From Parcubacteria group bacterium CG10_big_fil_rev_8_21_14_0_10_38_31 (GTDB taxonomy: Bacteria > Patescibacteriota > Minisyncoccia > GCA-002772825): 8,936 bases of DNA. The notes under the pieces are model-generated. The model ran no database searches, was not told the DNA's origin, and saw nothing but the letters and a program-made list of their open reading frames with translations. The translations under genes were made by a program, and so were the position numbers. Numbering within the stretch: position 1 is the first letter of the stretch; each line of letters opens with the position of its first letter. Below, piece after piece: positions 1-5,948 of the stretch. Where the stretch lies: contig PFDM01000016.1 in NCBI GenBank assembly GCA_002772825.1, forward strand, positions 20,804 to 29,739. Direction: 5' to 3'.

Positions 1-1161
1 ACCCTTCATTATCATAGGAAGAACGGCGATGAACCCTAAGAACATAGCGCCGACAAAAGTAATCCTGGTCAAAATCTTATTTATATGAAAGGCCGTTGGG
101 CGACCCGGCCTTATCCCAGGCACAAAGGCCCCGCTCTTCTGCAAATTTGTAGATATTGCTTCCGGATCAAAAGTAACAGCCGTATAGAAGTAAGTGAAAG
201 CAAATACCAAAACAAAGTAAAAAATGGAGGAAACCCACGGATTAGTCACGAAGTAAAGCATTATGCCAGATAAAGTCTGGACGATTTCATTCCCCGTCTT
301 ACTTAAAGCGCCGGCAATCATCTGAGGGAATAATAGGAGAGAAAGAGCGAAGATTATCGGGATAACACCGGCTTGATTTACTCGGAGCGGGATATAAGTA
401 GACACTCCTCCATAGATCTTATTTCCTCTCACGCGCTTGGCATAAGAGACGGGAATAGGACGCTCTGCTTCAGTCACAAGGACAACACCGGCAATGATAA
501 CGATAGAAGCGATTAGCACTGCTAGATAAACAGGTGCTTGGCTTGCATCAAAAGTAAATAAAAGTTGTCCGGCCAAAGAGGGGATGCTCGCCACGATACC
601 GGCAAAGATTAAGACTGATACACCATTACCGATGCCATGCTCTGACATAAGCTCCCCAAGCCATGTCAGAAGAACAGAACCAGCTGTGATTATAACCACA
701 TTTACTAACTGACCAAAAAGAGTAATATCCATCAATACACCTTGTCTTGCCAGAAGTGACAAAAGAGCGAAACCCTGAAGCATCGCAAGAGGCACAGTGG
801 CGAGTCTTGCATACTGATTAAATTTCTTTCTGCCCGCTTCACCCTCTTCATGATATAATTCTTTGAGCTTAGGAAATATCATCGTAAGAAGTTGCATTAT
901 AATGGTCGCCGTAATGTAAGGACCGACTCCAAGCATCATTATAGAAAGATTGGAGAGACCACCTCCGGAAAAGACGTTTAAAAGACCGAAAAGCTGATTA
1001 CCGGAGAAGAATTCCGCTAAACGCAACTTATCAACTCCGGGGACGGGAATAGATGTTCCAACCCTAAACAAAACAAGGATAAAAAGAGTAAAAAGAATTT
1101 TATTCCTAAGACTCGGGTCAGATATTACTATTTTAAATTTATTGATTAGATTATTTAACAT
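1..1161 (-). CDS. secY: Protein translocase subunit SecY, C-terminus cut by window edge
   Basis: This is the pore-forming subunit of the SecYEG inner-membrane channel, which exports unfolded proteins with SecA and inserts membrane proteins from docked ribosomes. The reading frame is open from the ATG at 1161 to base 1, giving 387 residues. I read nine hydrophobic spans, at roughly residues 20-38, 72-95, 118-140, 150-170, 178-200, 208-229, 263-283, 307-328 and 364-383. A plug-like stretch lies near 58-70. The cytoplasmic loop with EAERPIPVSYAKRV (231-244) leads into VNQAGVIP (261-268). The loop with FVPGIRPGRPT (346-356) holds R351, matching the SecA-critical Arg357 of E. coli. SecY is usually about 420-440 residues, so TM10 and the tail lie outside the window. 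It is the last spc-operon gene here, 79 bp after rplO. No Shine-Dalgarno precedes it; a 9-bp tandem repeat abuts the start. The identity is secure. Confidence 0.97.
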   Translation of the reverse strand, partial: MLNNLINKFKIVISDPSLRNKILFTLFILVLFRVGTSIPVPGVDKLRLAEFFSGNQLFGLLNVFSGGGLSNLSIMMLGVGPYITATIIMQLLTMIFPKLKELYHEEGEAGRKKFNQYARLATVPLAMLQGFALLSLLARQGVLMDITLFGQLVNVVIITAGSVLLTWLGELMSEHGIGNGVSVLIFAGIVASIPSLAGQLLFTFDASQAPVYLAVLIASIVIIAGVVLVTEAERPIPVSYAKRVRGNKIYGGVSTYIPLRVNQAGVIPIIFALSLLLFPQMIAGALSKTGNEIVQTLSGIMLYFVTNPWVSSIFYFVLVFAFTYFYTAVTFDPEAISTNLQKSGAFVPGIRPGRPTAFHINKILTRITFVGAMFLGFIAVLPMIMKG

Positions 1162-1164
1162 GAA

Positions 1165-1209
1165 TTAGCTTCGTTAGCTTCATTAGCTTTGTTAGCTTCG
1201 TTAGTTTTT
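1165..1209. repeat. 9-bp tandem repeat between rplO and secY
   Basis: On the plus strand the unit TTAGCTTCG occurs at 1165-1173, 1174-1182 (last base A), 1183-1191 (TTAGCTTTG) and 1192-1200, with a degenerate fifth copy TTAGTTTTT at 1201-1209. In the gene sense the array reads as GCTAACGAA-like units that end three bases before the secY ATG, so it lies in the translation-initiation region. The remaining gap, 1210-1240, is AT-rich with a weak AGCTTATAGCT symmetry. Function is unknown; variation in copy number would change the spacing ahead of secY. Confidence 0.85.
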
Positions 1210-1240
1210 CTAACAAGCTATAAGCTAGTGAAACTATCCG

Positions 1241-1675
1241 TTAATTACTAATACTTCCGCCTGCTTTTTCTATCTTCTCTTTAGCCGATGCTGAAACACT
1301 GCATTTTAAAACTTCAATTTTCTTCTTGATATCACCCTTACCAAGAATCTTTACCGCTGGGACTTTCCCTTTAATTCTCCTTATAAGACCAAGGGAAAGA
1401 AGCTCCGCGGGTGTAACTTTATTCCCCTCAGGAAGCAATGCTTCAATATCTACCAAATTAACAACCTGTGGCTTTATCTCTATAGTTGGAGCGCTAGACC
1501 CTCTCTTCTTAGGAATCTTCTTTATAATATCTCTCAACTCCGGTCTCATCTTCCTGCCGGCGCGAGATTTCTGCCCCTTCATACCTTTTCCTGAATAGGT
1601 GCCTCTTTTCCCACCACGACCAATTCTCCTCTTACTCTTATTTGGTGTTTTTGATTTTATATCGTTAAGTTGCAT
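1241..1675 (-). CDS. rplO: 50S ribosomal protein L15 (uL15)
   Basis: L15 is a late-assembling large-subunit protein whose long basic arm threads into 23S rRNA. The 144-residue product is the usual length. Its N-terminal third is the typical glycine- and arginine-rich extension, with GRGGKRGTYSGKGMKGQKSR at 19-38. The globular C-terminal half includes the VNLVDIEALLPEG stretch and ends in a family-like segment, AKEKIEKAGGSI. The start is the ATG at 1675, giving MQLNDIKS as in homologues. It follows rpsE by only 9 bp; in most bacteria rpmD (L30) lies between these two genes and it is absent here. No Shine-Dalgarno is visible. TAA stop. Confidence 0.97.
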   Translation of the reverse strand: MQLNDIKSKTPNKSKRRIGRGGKRGTYSGKGMKGQKSRAGRKMRPELRDIIKKIPKKRGSSAPTIEIKPQVVNLVDIEALLPEGNKVTPAELLSLGLIRRIKGKVPAVKILGKGDIKKKIEVLKCSVSASAKEKIEKAGGSISN

Positions 1676-1684
1676 ATAATTTCT

Positions 1685-2176
1685 TTATCTTGTTGATTTG
1701 TTATCAAGCTGACTTAATGCCTTAAGTGCCGCCTTGGCGTTATTAAGTTTATTTTTACTTCTGGAAAATATTTTAGCGTTAGCATTTTTCACTCCGGCAA
1801 AATCCAAGACAGTCCTGACGGAACTTCCAGCGACAAGACCTCTCCCTTGTTGAGCCGGCTTTATCATTATACGTGAACTTGCATATTTTGCTTCAACCTC
1901 ATGAGGTATTGAGCCATTTTTAGTTAAAGGAACTTTTAGTATATTCTTTTTAGCAGCTCTAACCGCCTTATCTATAGCAGAGGCAGTATCTGTTGATTTG
2001 CCTAAGCCGATAGCCACACTACCTTTTCTGTTGCCTATAACAACCGCTACTCTAAAACTAAACCTTCTTCCACCGGAAACAACCCTAGCGGTCCTTGCTA
2101 TGTCAACCATTTTTTGGTCATACTCAGGTTTTGCGCGAGCTGTAAATCTTTTTCCTTTTTGATTTCCTTTAATCAT
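1685..2176 (-). CDS. rpsE: 30S ribosomal protein S5 (uS5)
   Basis: S5 sits on the solvent side of the 30S subunit near the mRNA entry channel and contributes to decoding accuracy. The 163 residues hold the N-terminal double-stranded-RNA-binding-like domain (about 20-84; RVVSGGRRFSF, then VVIGNRKGSVAIGLGKS) and the C-terminal S5 domain (about 92-163; SSRIMIKPAQQGRGLVAG, then VRTVLDFAGVKNANAKI and SRSKNKLNNAKAALKAL). The last segment resembles S5 from Parcubacteria-type genomes as I recall them. The VSGGRR loop, where spectinomycin-resistance changes map in E. coli S5, is intact. The ATG at 2176 gives MIKGNQKGKRF, and the upstream bases AATGAAAAT contain no Shine-Dalgarno. The gene lies 11 bp after rplR. 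TAA stop. Confidence 0.97.
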   Translation of the reverse strand: MIKGNQKGKRFTARAKPEYDQKMVDIARTARVVSGGRRFSFRVAVVIGNRKGSVAIGLGKSTDTASAIDKAVRAAKKNILKVPLTKNGSIPHEVEAKYASSRIMIKPAQQGRGLVAGSSVRTVLDFAGVKNANAKIFSRSKNKLNNAKAALKALSQLDNKSTR

Positions 2177-2187
2177 ATTTTCATTTA

Positions 2188-2547
2188 TTAAAACTTCAAA
2201 CCTCCTTCGCGAGCCCCTTCGGCGACTGCCTTAACTCGTCCATGATACAAATGGCCACCCCTATCAAACACGACTTCTTTGATATTTTTCTTTATCGCTT
2301 CTTCAGCTAATCTCTTGCCAGCTTCTCTTGCGCTGTCGGTTTTTGTTAATTTTGATTTCTTGCTTTCTTTAATATCACTTACTGAAACAATAGTCTTACT
2401 CACGGAATCGTCAATAAGTTGCAAGAAAATATTTTTATTAGAACGGAAAACACAAAGACGTGGTTTTTCTCCAGTGCCTGAAATCTTCGCCCTAACTCTC
2501 TTATGACGATTTAATCTTTTTACGATTTTTTCTTTTGTTTTATTCAT
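2188..2547 (-). CDS. rplR: 50S ribosomal protein L18 (uL18)
   Basis: L18 binds 5S rRNA and, with L5, docks it into the central protuberance. The 119-residue length is normal. A basic N-terminus ([16 protein letters not shown], 11-26) leads into the core [19 protein letters not shown], then [14 protein letters not shown], and the diagnostic C-terminal run [20 protein letters not shown] and AREGGLKF. The gene follows rplF by 26 bp and precedes rpsE by 11 bp, the standard spc order. The start at 2547 is preceded by AT-rich sequence without a Shine-Dalgarno. TAA stop. Confidence 0.97.
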   Translation of the reverse strand: MNKTKEKIVKRLNRHKRVRAKISGTGEKPRLCVFRSNKNIFLQLIDDSVSKTIVSVSDIKESKKSKLTKTDSAREAGKRLAEEAIKKNIKEVVFDRGGHLYHGRVKAVAEGAREGGLKF

Positions 2548-2573
2548 TTCTATTTAATTATTATTGGTATAAA

Positions 2574-3116
2574 TTACGCGCCAGCAGTTGCCTTCTTACC
2601 AGTCTTTCTTCTTATGTATTCACCTTCATATCTGATCCCTTTGCCCTTATATGGCTCCGGTTTTTTCAAATTCTTTATCTTAGCCGCAAACGCTCCGACT
2701 TTCTCTTTATCAATACCTGATATTTTTATATTATTTTTCTCTACAACCACATTGACACCATCCGGAACCTCAACCTTAACAGGGTGAGAGAAACCTAAAT
2801 TAAGAACTAACTCTTTCCCTTGAAGATCCACTTTAAAACCAACCCCTTCTATAATAAGCTTCTTCTCATAATTAGCCAGCACTCCATTCATCATATTCTT
2901 AAGATGAGAAGCGTAAGTCCCCCAAAGGGCGCTTAGAAATGGATTGATCTCTTTCGGAGTTAAGGTTATCTTACCCTCTTCAACAGAGATGGCAATCTCT
3001 TCTTTAAAGTCACGCCTAAGTTCCCCCAGTGGGCCACTGACGATAATAGTCATACCTTCTTTTTTGACTTCCACTTTATCGGGAATTGATATTGGTTTTT
3101 TAGCTAAACGACTCAT
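2574..3116 (-). CDS. rplF: 50S ribosomal protein L6 (uL6)
   Basis: L6 binds 23S rRNA near the factor-binding region, close to the sarcin-ricin loop. The 180-residue product has the family's duplicated fold. The first L6 domain covers about residues 1-82 (MSRLAKKPISIPDKVEV, SGPLGEL). The second covers about 83-165 (YEKKLIIEGVGFKV, LNLGFSHPV) and ends in the signature PEPYKGKGIRYEGEYIRRK. A short basic/Ala tail, KTGKKATAGA, follows. The ATG at 3116 gives the expected N-terminus. It lies 12 bp after rpsH and 26 bp before rplR. No Shine-Dalgarno is seen (upstream TATAATATTT). TAA stop. Confidence 0.97.
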   Translation of the reverse strand: MSRLAKKPISIPDKVEVKKEGMTIIVSGPLGELRRDFKEEIAISVEEGKITLTPKEINPFLSALWGTYASHLKNMMNGVLANYEKKLIIEGVGFKVDLQGKELVLNLGFSHPVKVEVPDGVNVVVEKNNIKISGIDKEKVGAFAAKIKNLKKPEPYKGKGIRYEGEYIRRKTGKKATAGA

Positions 3117-3128
3117 AAATATTATATA

Positions 3129-3524
3129 TTACCAAATTTTACAAAGCACTTCTCCGCCGACATTTTCTCTCTTGGCTTCATTGTCTGTTAAAATACCTTT
3201 AGGTGTTGAAATAATCATTGACCCGTAACCCTGACGGACAGGCTTGATTTCACTTGCTGGAATATACACACGCCTAGACGGCTTTGAAATTCTCTTAATG
3301 TCCAATATACCGGGTTTATTCTTCTCTCCATAAACTAACGCTATCTCTATAAATCTCTTATTCTTCTTTCCACGACGATTGATTTCTTTTATAAAATTTC
3401 TCTTCAACAATACTTTCGCAACTTCCATCTTGAATTTAGAATAAGGAATAACCACCACCTCCAAACCGGCAGTTTGAGCATTCTTTATCCTTGTAAACAT
3501 GTCTGATAGTGGATCTATTACCAT
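3129..3524 (-). CDS. rpsH: 30S ribosomal protein S8 (uS8)
   Basis: S8 is a primary 16S rRNA binder (helix 21), needed for central-domain folding; in E. coli it also represses the spc operon by binding mRNA at the start of rplE. The 131-residue protein begins [17 protein letters not shown] and ends with the RNA-binding signature region [15 protein letters not shown] and [11 protein letters not shown], a normal length. The ATG at 3524 lies inside the end of rpsN, so the genes overlap by 7 bp, which suggests translational coupling. A possible mRNA target for this protein is the hairpin at 4261-4295. TAA stop. Confidence 0.97.
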   Translation of the reverse strand: MVIDPLSDMFTRIKNAQTAGLEVVVIPYSKFKMEVAKVLLKRNFIKEINRRGKKNKRFIEIALVYGEKNKPGILDIKRISKPSRRVYIPASEIKPVRQGYGSMIISTPKGILTDNEAKRENVGGEVLCKIW

Positions 3525-3703
3525 GATGATTTTCTTATACCCGGAATTTTGCCTTCATTGGCAAGTTCCCTAAAACAGATTCGACATAATCCGAAATCTC
3601 TCATAAATGCTCTTTTTCTTCCGCACCTAAAACACCTTCTCACTACTCGTGATTTAAATTTTGCCGGCTTCTCCGACCTCGCTATAACTGATTTCTTTGC
3701 CAT
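3518..3703 (-). CDS. rpsN: 30S ribosomal protein S14, zinc-binding type (uS14, type Z)
   Basis: S14 helps assemble the 30S head next to S3 and S10. This is the short zinc-ribbon form: 61 residues with C24-x2-C27 and C40-x2-C43, and the family's C-terminal half [25 protein letters not shown] (37-61). The cysteine-free long form is about 100 residues, so the type is clear. The gene starts one base after the rplE stop (TAA-G-ATG) and overlaps rpsH by 7 bp, so the three are probably translated in a coupled way. TAA stop. Confidence 0.97.
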   Translation of the reverse strand: MAKKSVIARSEKPAKFKSRVVRRCFRCGRKRAFMRDFGLCRICFRELANEGKIPGIRKSSW

Positions 3704-3704
3704 C

Positions 3705-4244
3705 TTATTTTTTTGAAAACGGAAAACCTAATAATCTTAAAAGTTCTTCTGACTCTTCCTTTGTCTTAGCGTCAGTCACGATGGTAATACTAAGACCAAA
3801 ACTCTTGGAAAGATCTTCGTGTCCCGCCTCGGGGAAGATAAGGTGATCTTTAATCCCTATTGAAAAATTACCCATATCATCTATCCCTTTAACATTTAAA
3901 CCTTTAAAGTCACGCATTCTGGGAATGGTGACATTAATAAGCTTTTCAAGGAAACTATCCATCTTCTCACCTCGTAAGGTTACAGCATAACCGATTATTG
4001 AACCCTCTCTCAGCTTAAAAGTTGCGATAGATTTCTTTGCCGCCCTTGGTGAAGGTTTCTGCCCGGTTATCTTGGCCAACCCTTTCTCAATCTCTTCTAT
4101 CTTCTTTTTATCACTCATAGACCCTGTCCCCACATTAACGACAATCTTAACAATCTTCGGTATAGACATTTCATTCTTATAACCGAATTTCTCTTTCATG
4201 CCAGCAATAGCTGTTTTATTATATTTTTCTTTTATTGTCTGCAT
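3705..4244 (-). CDS. rplE: 50S ribosomal protein L5 (uL5)
   Basis: L5 binds 5S rRNA with L18, forms part of the central protuberance and contacts P-site tRNA. The 179-residue product matches the family. Family landmarks are [16 protein letters not shown] (26-41), [44 protein letters not shown], and the C-terminal IKDHLIFPE followed by [15 protein letters not shown]. The start ATG at 4244 is 16 nt downstream of a bulged hairpin and has no Shine-Dalgarno. The gene follows rplX after an 89-bp gap and abuts rpsN by one base. In E. coli the rplE start is the S8 repression site, so the leader here may be regulatory. TAA stop. Confidence 0.97.
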   Translation of the reverse strand: MQTIKEKYNKTAIAGMKEKFGYKNEMSIPKIVKIVVNVGTGSMSDKKKIEEIEKGLAKITGQKPSPRAAKKSIATFKLREGSIIGYAVTLRGEKMDSFLEKLINVTIPRMRDFKGLNVKGIDDMGNFSIGIKDHLIFPEAGHEDLSKSFGLSITIVTDAKTKEESEELLRLLGFPFSKK

Positions 4245-4260
4245 TTTTTAATAAAATAAA

Positions 4261-4295
4261 TGGCCCACTTGCCCAAAAGACAAGTTTGAAGGCCA
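4261..4295 (-). promoter_or_regulatory. Bulged hairpin in rplE leader, candidate S8-type operator
   Basis: In the gene-sense RNA, UGGCCU (4295-4290) pairs with GGGCCA (4266-4261) and ACUUGUC (4285-4279) pairs with GGCAAGU (4273-4267). This leaves a UUUUG loop and an asymmetric UCAA bulge (4289-4286) on the 5' side. The structure has 13 pairs, two of them G-U. It ends 16 nt before the rplE ATG. In E. coli, S8 represses the spc operon through a bulged helix at this same position. Whether the S8 recognition core is present was not established. U-rich sequence (UUUAUUUUAUU) follows, so a weak terminator or attenuator is an alternative. Confidence 0.5.
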
Positions 4296-4302
4296 CAAGA
4301 AC

Positions 4303-4330
4303 ATAATACTTATTTTCAAAGATTTTGCAA
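4303..4330 (-). promoter_or_regulatory. Weak candidate promoter upstream of rplE
   Basis: On the minus strand TTGCAA (4330-4325) and TATTAT (4308-4303) are separated by 16 nt. They match the sigma70 hexamers at 4/6 and 5/6. A transcript from here would begin just ahead of the hairpin at 4295-4261. Such matches arise easily by chance in AT-rich gaps, so this is only a suggestion. Confidence 0.25.
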
Positions 4331-4332
4331 TC

Positions 4333-4641
4333 CTAAAGTCCTGCTCCGCATTTTTTACAAACACGAACCTTCATCCCTTTTGACTCAATCTTCTTTGCTA
4401 TTCTTGTATTTTTGGAACATGAAGAGCAAGTAATCATAGCATTTGAAGCTGAAATAGGGTGGGCAATTTGTATAATTTGCCCCTTTTCTCCTGATTTCTT
4501 GGGCTTCGCGTGCTTCTTCTTCATATTAATACCTTCAATAAGTATCTGTCCCGCCGTCGCAAAAACCTTAGTAATCTTACCAGACTTACCTTTATCTTTA
4601 CCGCTTATTATTGTTACATTGTCATTTTTCTTAAAATCCAT
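4333..4641 (-). CDS. rplX: 50S ribosomal protein L24 with C-terminal zinc ribbon (uL24)
   Basis: L24 is an assembly-initiating large-subunit protein near the exit-tunnel mouth. From the ATG at 4641 the product is 102 residues. It opens with the KOW motif (MDFKKNDNVTIISGKDKGKSG, then KITKVF), continues with GINMKKKHAKP, and ends in a zinc-ribbon-like module with C72-x2-C75 and C95-x2-C98 (CSSC, CKKCGAGL). Many bacterial L24 proteins lack these cysteines, but four-cysteine versions are known. A longer frame opens at a GTG at 4710. Its extra 23 residues look unlike L24, and the internal ATG gives the family N-terminus, so I chose 4641. The start has no Shine-Dalgarno and lies 10 nt after a possible 16-codon ORF. 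TAG stop. Confidence 0.95.
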   Translation of the reverse strand: MDFKKNDNVTIISGKDKGKSGKITKVFATAGQILIEGINMKKKHAKPKKSGEKGQIIQIAHPISASNAMITCSSCSKNTRIAKKIESKGMKVRVCKKCGAGL

Positions 4642-4651
4642 ATTTGCCAAT

Positions 4652-4702
4652 TTAATTTGTGAGCTTAGCGAACAATTTCTTAAATTGAGCACCCGCCCAC
4701 AT
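4652..4702 (-). other. Possible 16-codon upstream ORF in rplX leader
   Basis: The frame ATG (4702) to TAA (4652) would encode MWAGAQFKKLFAKLTN. It is preceded at 4714-4710 by AGGAG with a 7-nt spacer, the only well-placed Shine-Dalgarno I find in the window. Its stop is 10 nt before the rplX ATG, in a different frame, so it could couple translation to rplX. Its start codon lies in the 3' arm of the long inverted repeat. No homologue is recognised; such a short frame can occur by chance. Confidence 0.25.
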
Positions 4703-4795
4703 AAAATCACTCCTGAATTTATAATCCTTTCGACTTTTTTCTATATTCTTTTTTTTATTTATATCAAACATATCATTAATTTTATGTAGGCGGGT
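4691..4795. repeat. 17-bp inverted repeats flanking a 71-bp AT-rich core (rplN-rplX gap)
   Basis: Plus-strand arm ACCCGCCCACATAAAAT at 4691-4707 and arm ATTTTATGTAGGCGGGT at 4779-4795 are inverted copies with one difference, which forms a U-G pair in the gene-sense RNA. The core at 4708-4778 is very AT-rich and carries a possible promoter and an AGGAG. The arrangement could be an RNA stem with a large loop, or the footprint of a small non-autonomous element; I see no target-site duplication. The rest of the 188-bp gap (4642-4690 and 4796-4829) shows only a small CAATTT/AAATTG hairpin. Confidence 0.8.
4740..4767 (-). promoter_or_regulatory. Candidate internal promoter for rplX and downstream genes
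   Basis: On the minus strand TTGATA (4767-4762; 5/6 to the -35 consensus) and TATAGA (4745-4740; 4/6 to the -10) are spaced 16 nt apart. They sit between the arms of the long inverted repeat. A transcript from here would contain only the 3' arm, leaving the AGGAG and the short ORF unpaired. The A-rich composition makes chance matches likely. Confidence 0.3.
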
Positions 4796-4829
4796 TAAGT
4801 AAATTATAGTCGCTTCGCTCTTTAATTTT

Positions 4830-5201
4830 CTAAACCACTTCTGGTGCTAAAGATATGACTTTTACATATCCCCTTTCCGCAAGCTCTCTCGGTATCGGAC
4901 CAAAGATTCTACCCCCCTTTGGCTCTTTTTTACCTTTTTCTATAATAACAACCGCATTATCATCAAAACGAATATAAGAACCATCTTTTCTCCTAAAGGC
5001 CTTCTTCTGGCGAACAACAATAGCCCTTAAGACATCTTTCTTCTTAACTATCTTTCTAGGTTCAGCCGACTTCACAGATACAACAACTTCGTCGCCTATA
5101 AACGCGTATCGTCTTTTGCTTCCTCCCAACACCTTAATAACCTGAACGACTTTAGCGCCAGTATTATCTGCAACATTTAACATTGTTTGTATCTGAATCA
5201 T
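4830..5201 (-). CDS. rplN: 50S ribosomal protein L14 (uL14)
   Basis: L14 lies at the subunit interface, contacts 16S rRNA in bridges, and is the docking site of the silencing factor RsfS in many bacteria. The 123-residue product is full length. Landmarks are [17 protein letters not shown] (1-17), the family region [15 protein letters not shown] and VRAI-type strand [18 protein letters not shown], and the C-terminal [28 protein letters not shown] (96-123). It starts 2 bp after the rpsQ stop, so the two are likely coupled. It is followed by a 188-bp structured gap before rplX, in contrast to the tight packing upstream. TAG stop. Confidence 0.97.
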   Translation of the reverse strand: MIQIQTMLNVADNTGAKVVQVIKVLGGSKRRYAFIGDEVVVSVKSAEPRKIVKKKDVLRAIVVRQKKAFRRKDGSYIRFDDNAVVIIEKGKKEPKGGRIFGPIPRELAERGYVKVISLAPEVV

Positions 5202-5203
5202 AA

Positions 5204-5500
5204 TTAATTATTTTCTAAGACCATACCTTCTTTACCCAAAGCAATGAAAGTTTTATCTTTTGACATAGGTCTGCATTCCTTTATAACAATCTTATCGCCT
5301 TCTTTATACTGGTTCTCCTCATCATGCGCCTTGTATTTCTTATTTCTTTTTATAAACTTTCCGTATTTAGGGCTCTTGATGAAATTGACAACCTCAACAG
5401 TAACAGTCTTGTCCTGTTTATCTGACACGACAATACCACTTAGAATCTTACTTCTATTTTGAACAGTATCGTTGGTTAAATTTTTATCTTTATTTATCAT
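5204..5500 (-). CDS. rpsQ: 30S ribosomal protein S17 (uS17)
   Basis: S17 is a primary 16S rRNA binder with an OB fold, acting in early 5'-domain assembly. The core [39 protein letters not shown], and [18 protein letters not shown] is diagnostic. From the ATG at 5500 it has 98 residues, about a dozen more than E. coli S17; the excess is mostly a polar N-terminal stretch ([17 protein letters not shown]). A GTG directly before the ATG could add one residue (start 5503). It follows rplP by about 14 bp. In the usual order rpmC (L29) sits between them; here it is missing and the S17 extension does not resemble it. TAA stop. Confidence 0.96.
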   Translation of the reverse strand: MINKDKNLTNDTVQNRSKILSGIVVSDKQDKTVTVEVVNFIKSPKYGKFIKRNKKYKAHDEENQYKEGDKIVIKECRPMSKDKTFIALGKEGMVLENN

Positions 5501-5514
5501 CACTTATTTGAAAA

Positions 5515-5931
5515 TTACCTACTAATTACTTTCGTTTTAACTGAAATTTTAGCACCTGCTTTTCTTAATGCTTCCTTTGCTTCAGCATCCGACACCCCAT
5601 CTATCTCAAAAATAACCGTCCCGGGCTTAACCTCTGCCACATAGCCGGAAGGATCACCCTTACCTTTACCCATGCCCATCTCAGCCGGTTTGGCAGTATA
5701 AGGTCTATCGGGAAAAATTCTAATCCATATACGACCTGTCTTACCGACAGATTTGCTTGCCACCTTCCTTGCCGCTTCTATCTGATTTGAAGTAATCCTG
5801 CCTATTTTTTCAGCTTTAAGACCAAAAGATCCAAAGGCGACAGTCGCACCCCTTGTAGCAATTCTGGCTTTCTTAAGATTTCTCCTTTTTGTCTGCCATT
5901 TTCTAAATTTTACCTTTTTTGGGAAAAGCAT
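5515..5931 (-). CDS. rplP: 50S ribosomal protein L16 (uL16)
   Basis: L16 organises the A-site region of the large subunit and is a late assembly protein. The 138 residues include MLFPKKVKFRKWQ, VAFGSFGLKA (31-40), NQIEAARKVASK, GRIWIRIFPDRPYTAKPAE (67-84), MGMGKGKG (85-92) and VKPGTVIFEIDGV. In E. coli the segment aligned with 84-92 is VRMGKGKG, whose Arg81 is hydroxylated by YcfD/RoxA; the equivalent residue here is Gly86. The WVA of E. coli is YVA here. The gene lies 17 bp after rpsC and about 14 bp before rpsQ. The AT-rich start lacks a Shine-Dalgarno. TAA stop. Confidence 0.97.
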   Translation of the reverse strand: MLFPKKVKFRKWQTKRRNLKKARIATRGATVAFGSFGLKAEKIGRITSNQIEAARKVASKSVGKTGRIWIRIFPDRPYTAKPAEMGMGKGKGDPSGYVAEVKPGTVIFEIDGVSDAEAKEALRKAGAKISVKTKVISR

Positions 5932-5948
5932 ATTTCTAATTTTAAAAA

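Noticed and set aside
85..273. Plus-strand frames opposite secY and the ribosomal genes
   Set aside because: All longer plus-strand frames lie opposite well-supported genes and show no recognisable protein features, so they are shadows.
3518..3524. rpsN-rpsH overlap as a frameshift or sequencing error
   Set aside because: Both proteins have complete, normal termini; a 7-bp overlap is ordinary coupling in such operons.
4642..4710. GTG-initiated 23-residue N-terminal extension of L24
   Set aside because: The extra residues do not resemble L24, the AGGAG overlaps the GTG rather than preceding it, and the ATG at 4641 gives the family N-terminus.
4691..4795. Classical MITE or insertion sequence
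   Set aside because: The inverted arms are suggestive, but there is no visible target-site duplication and no transposase remnant; it is kept as an unexplained repeat.
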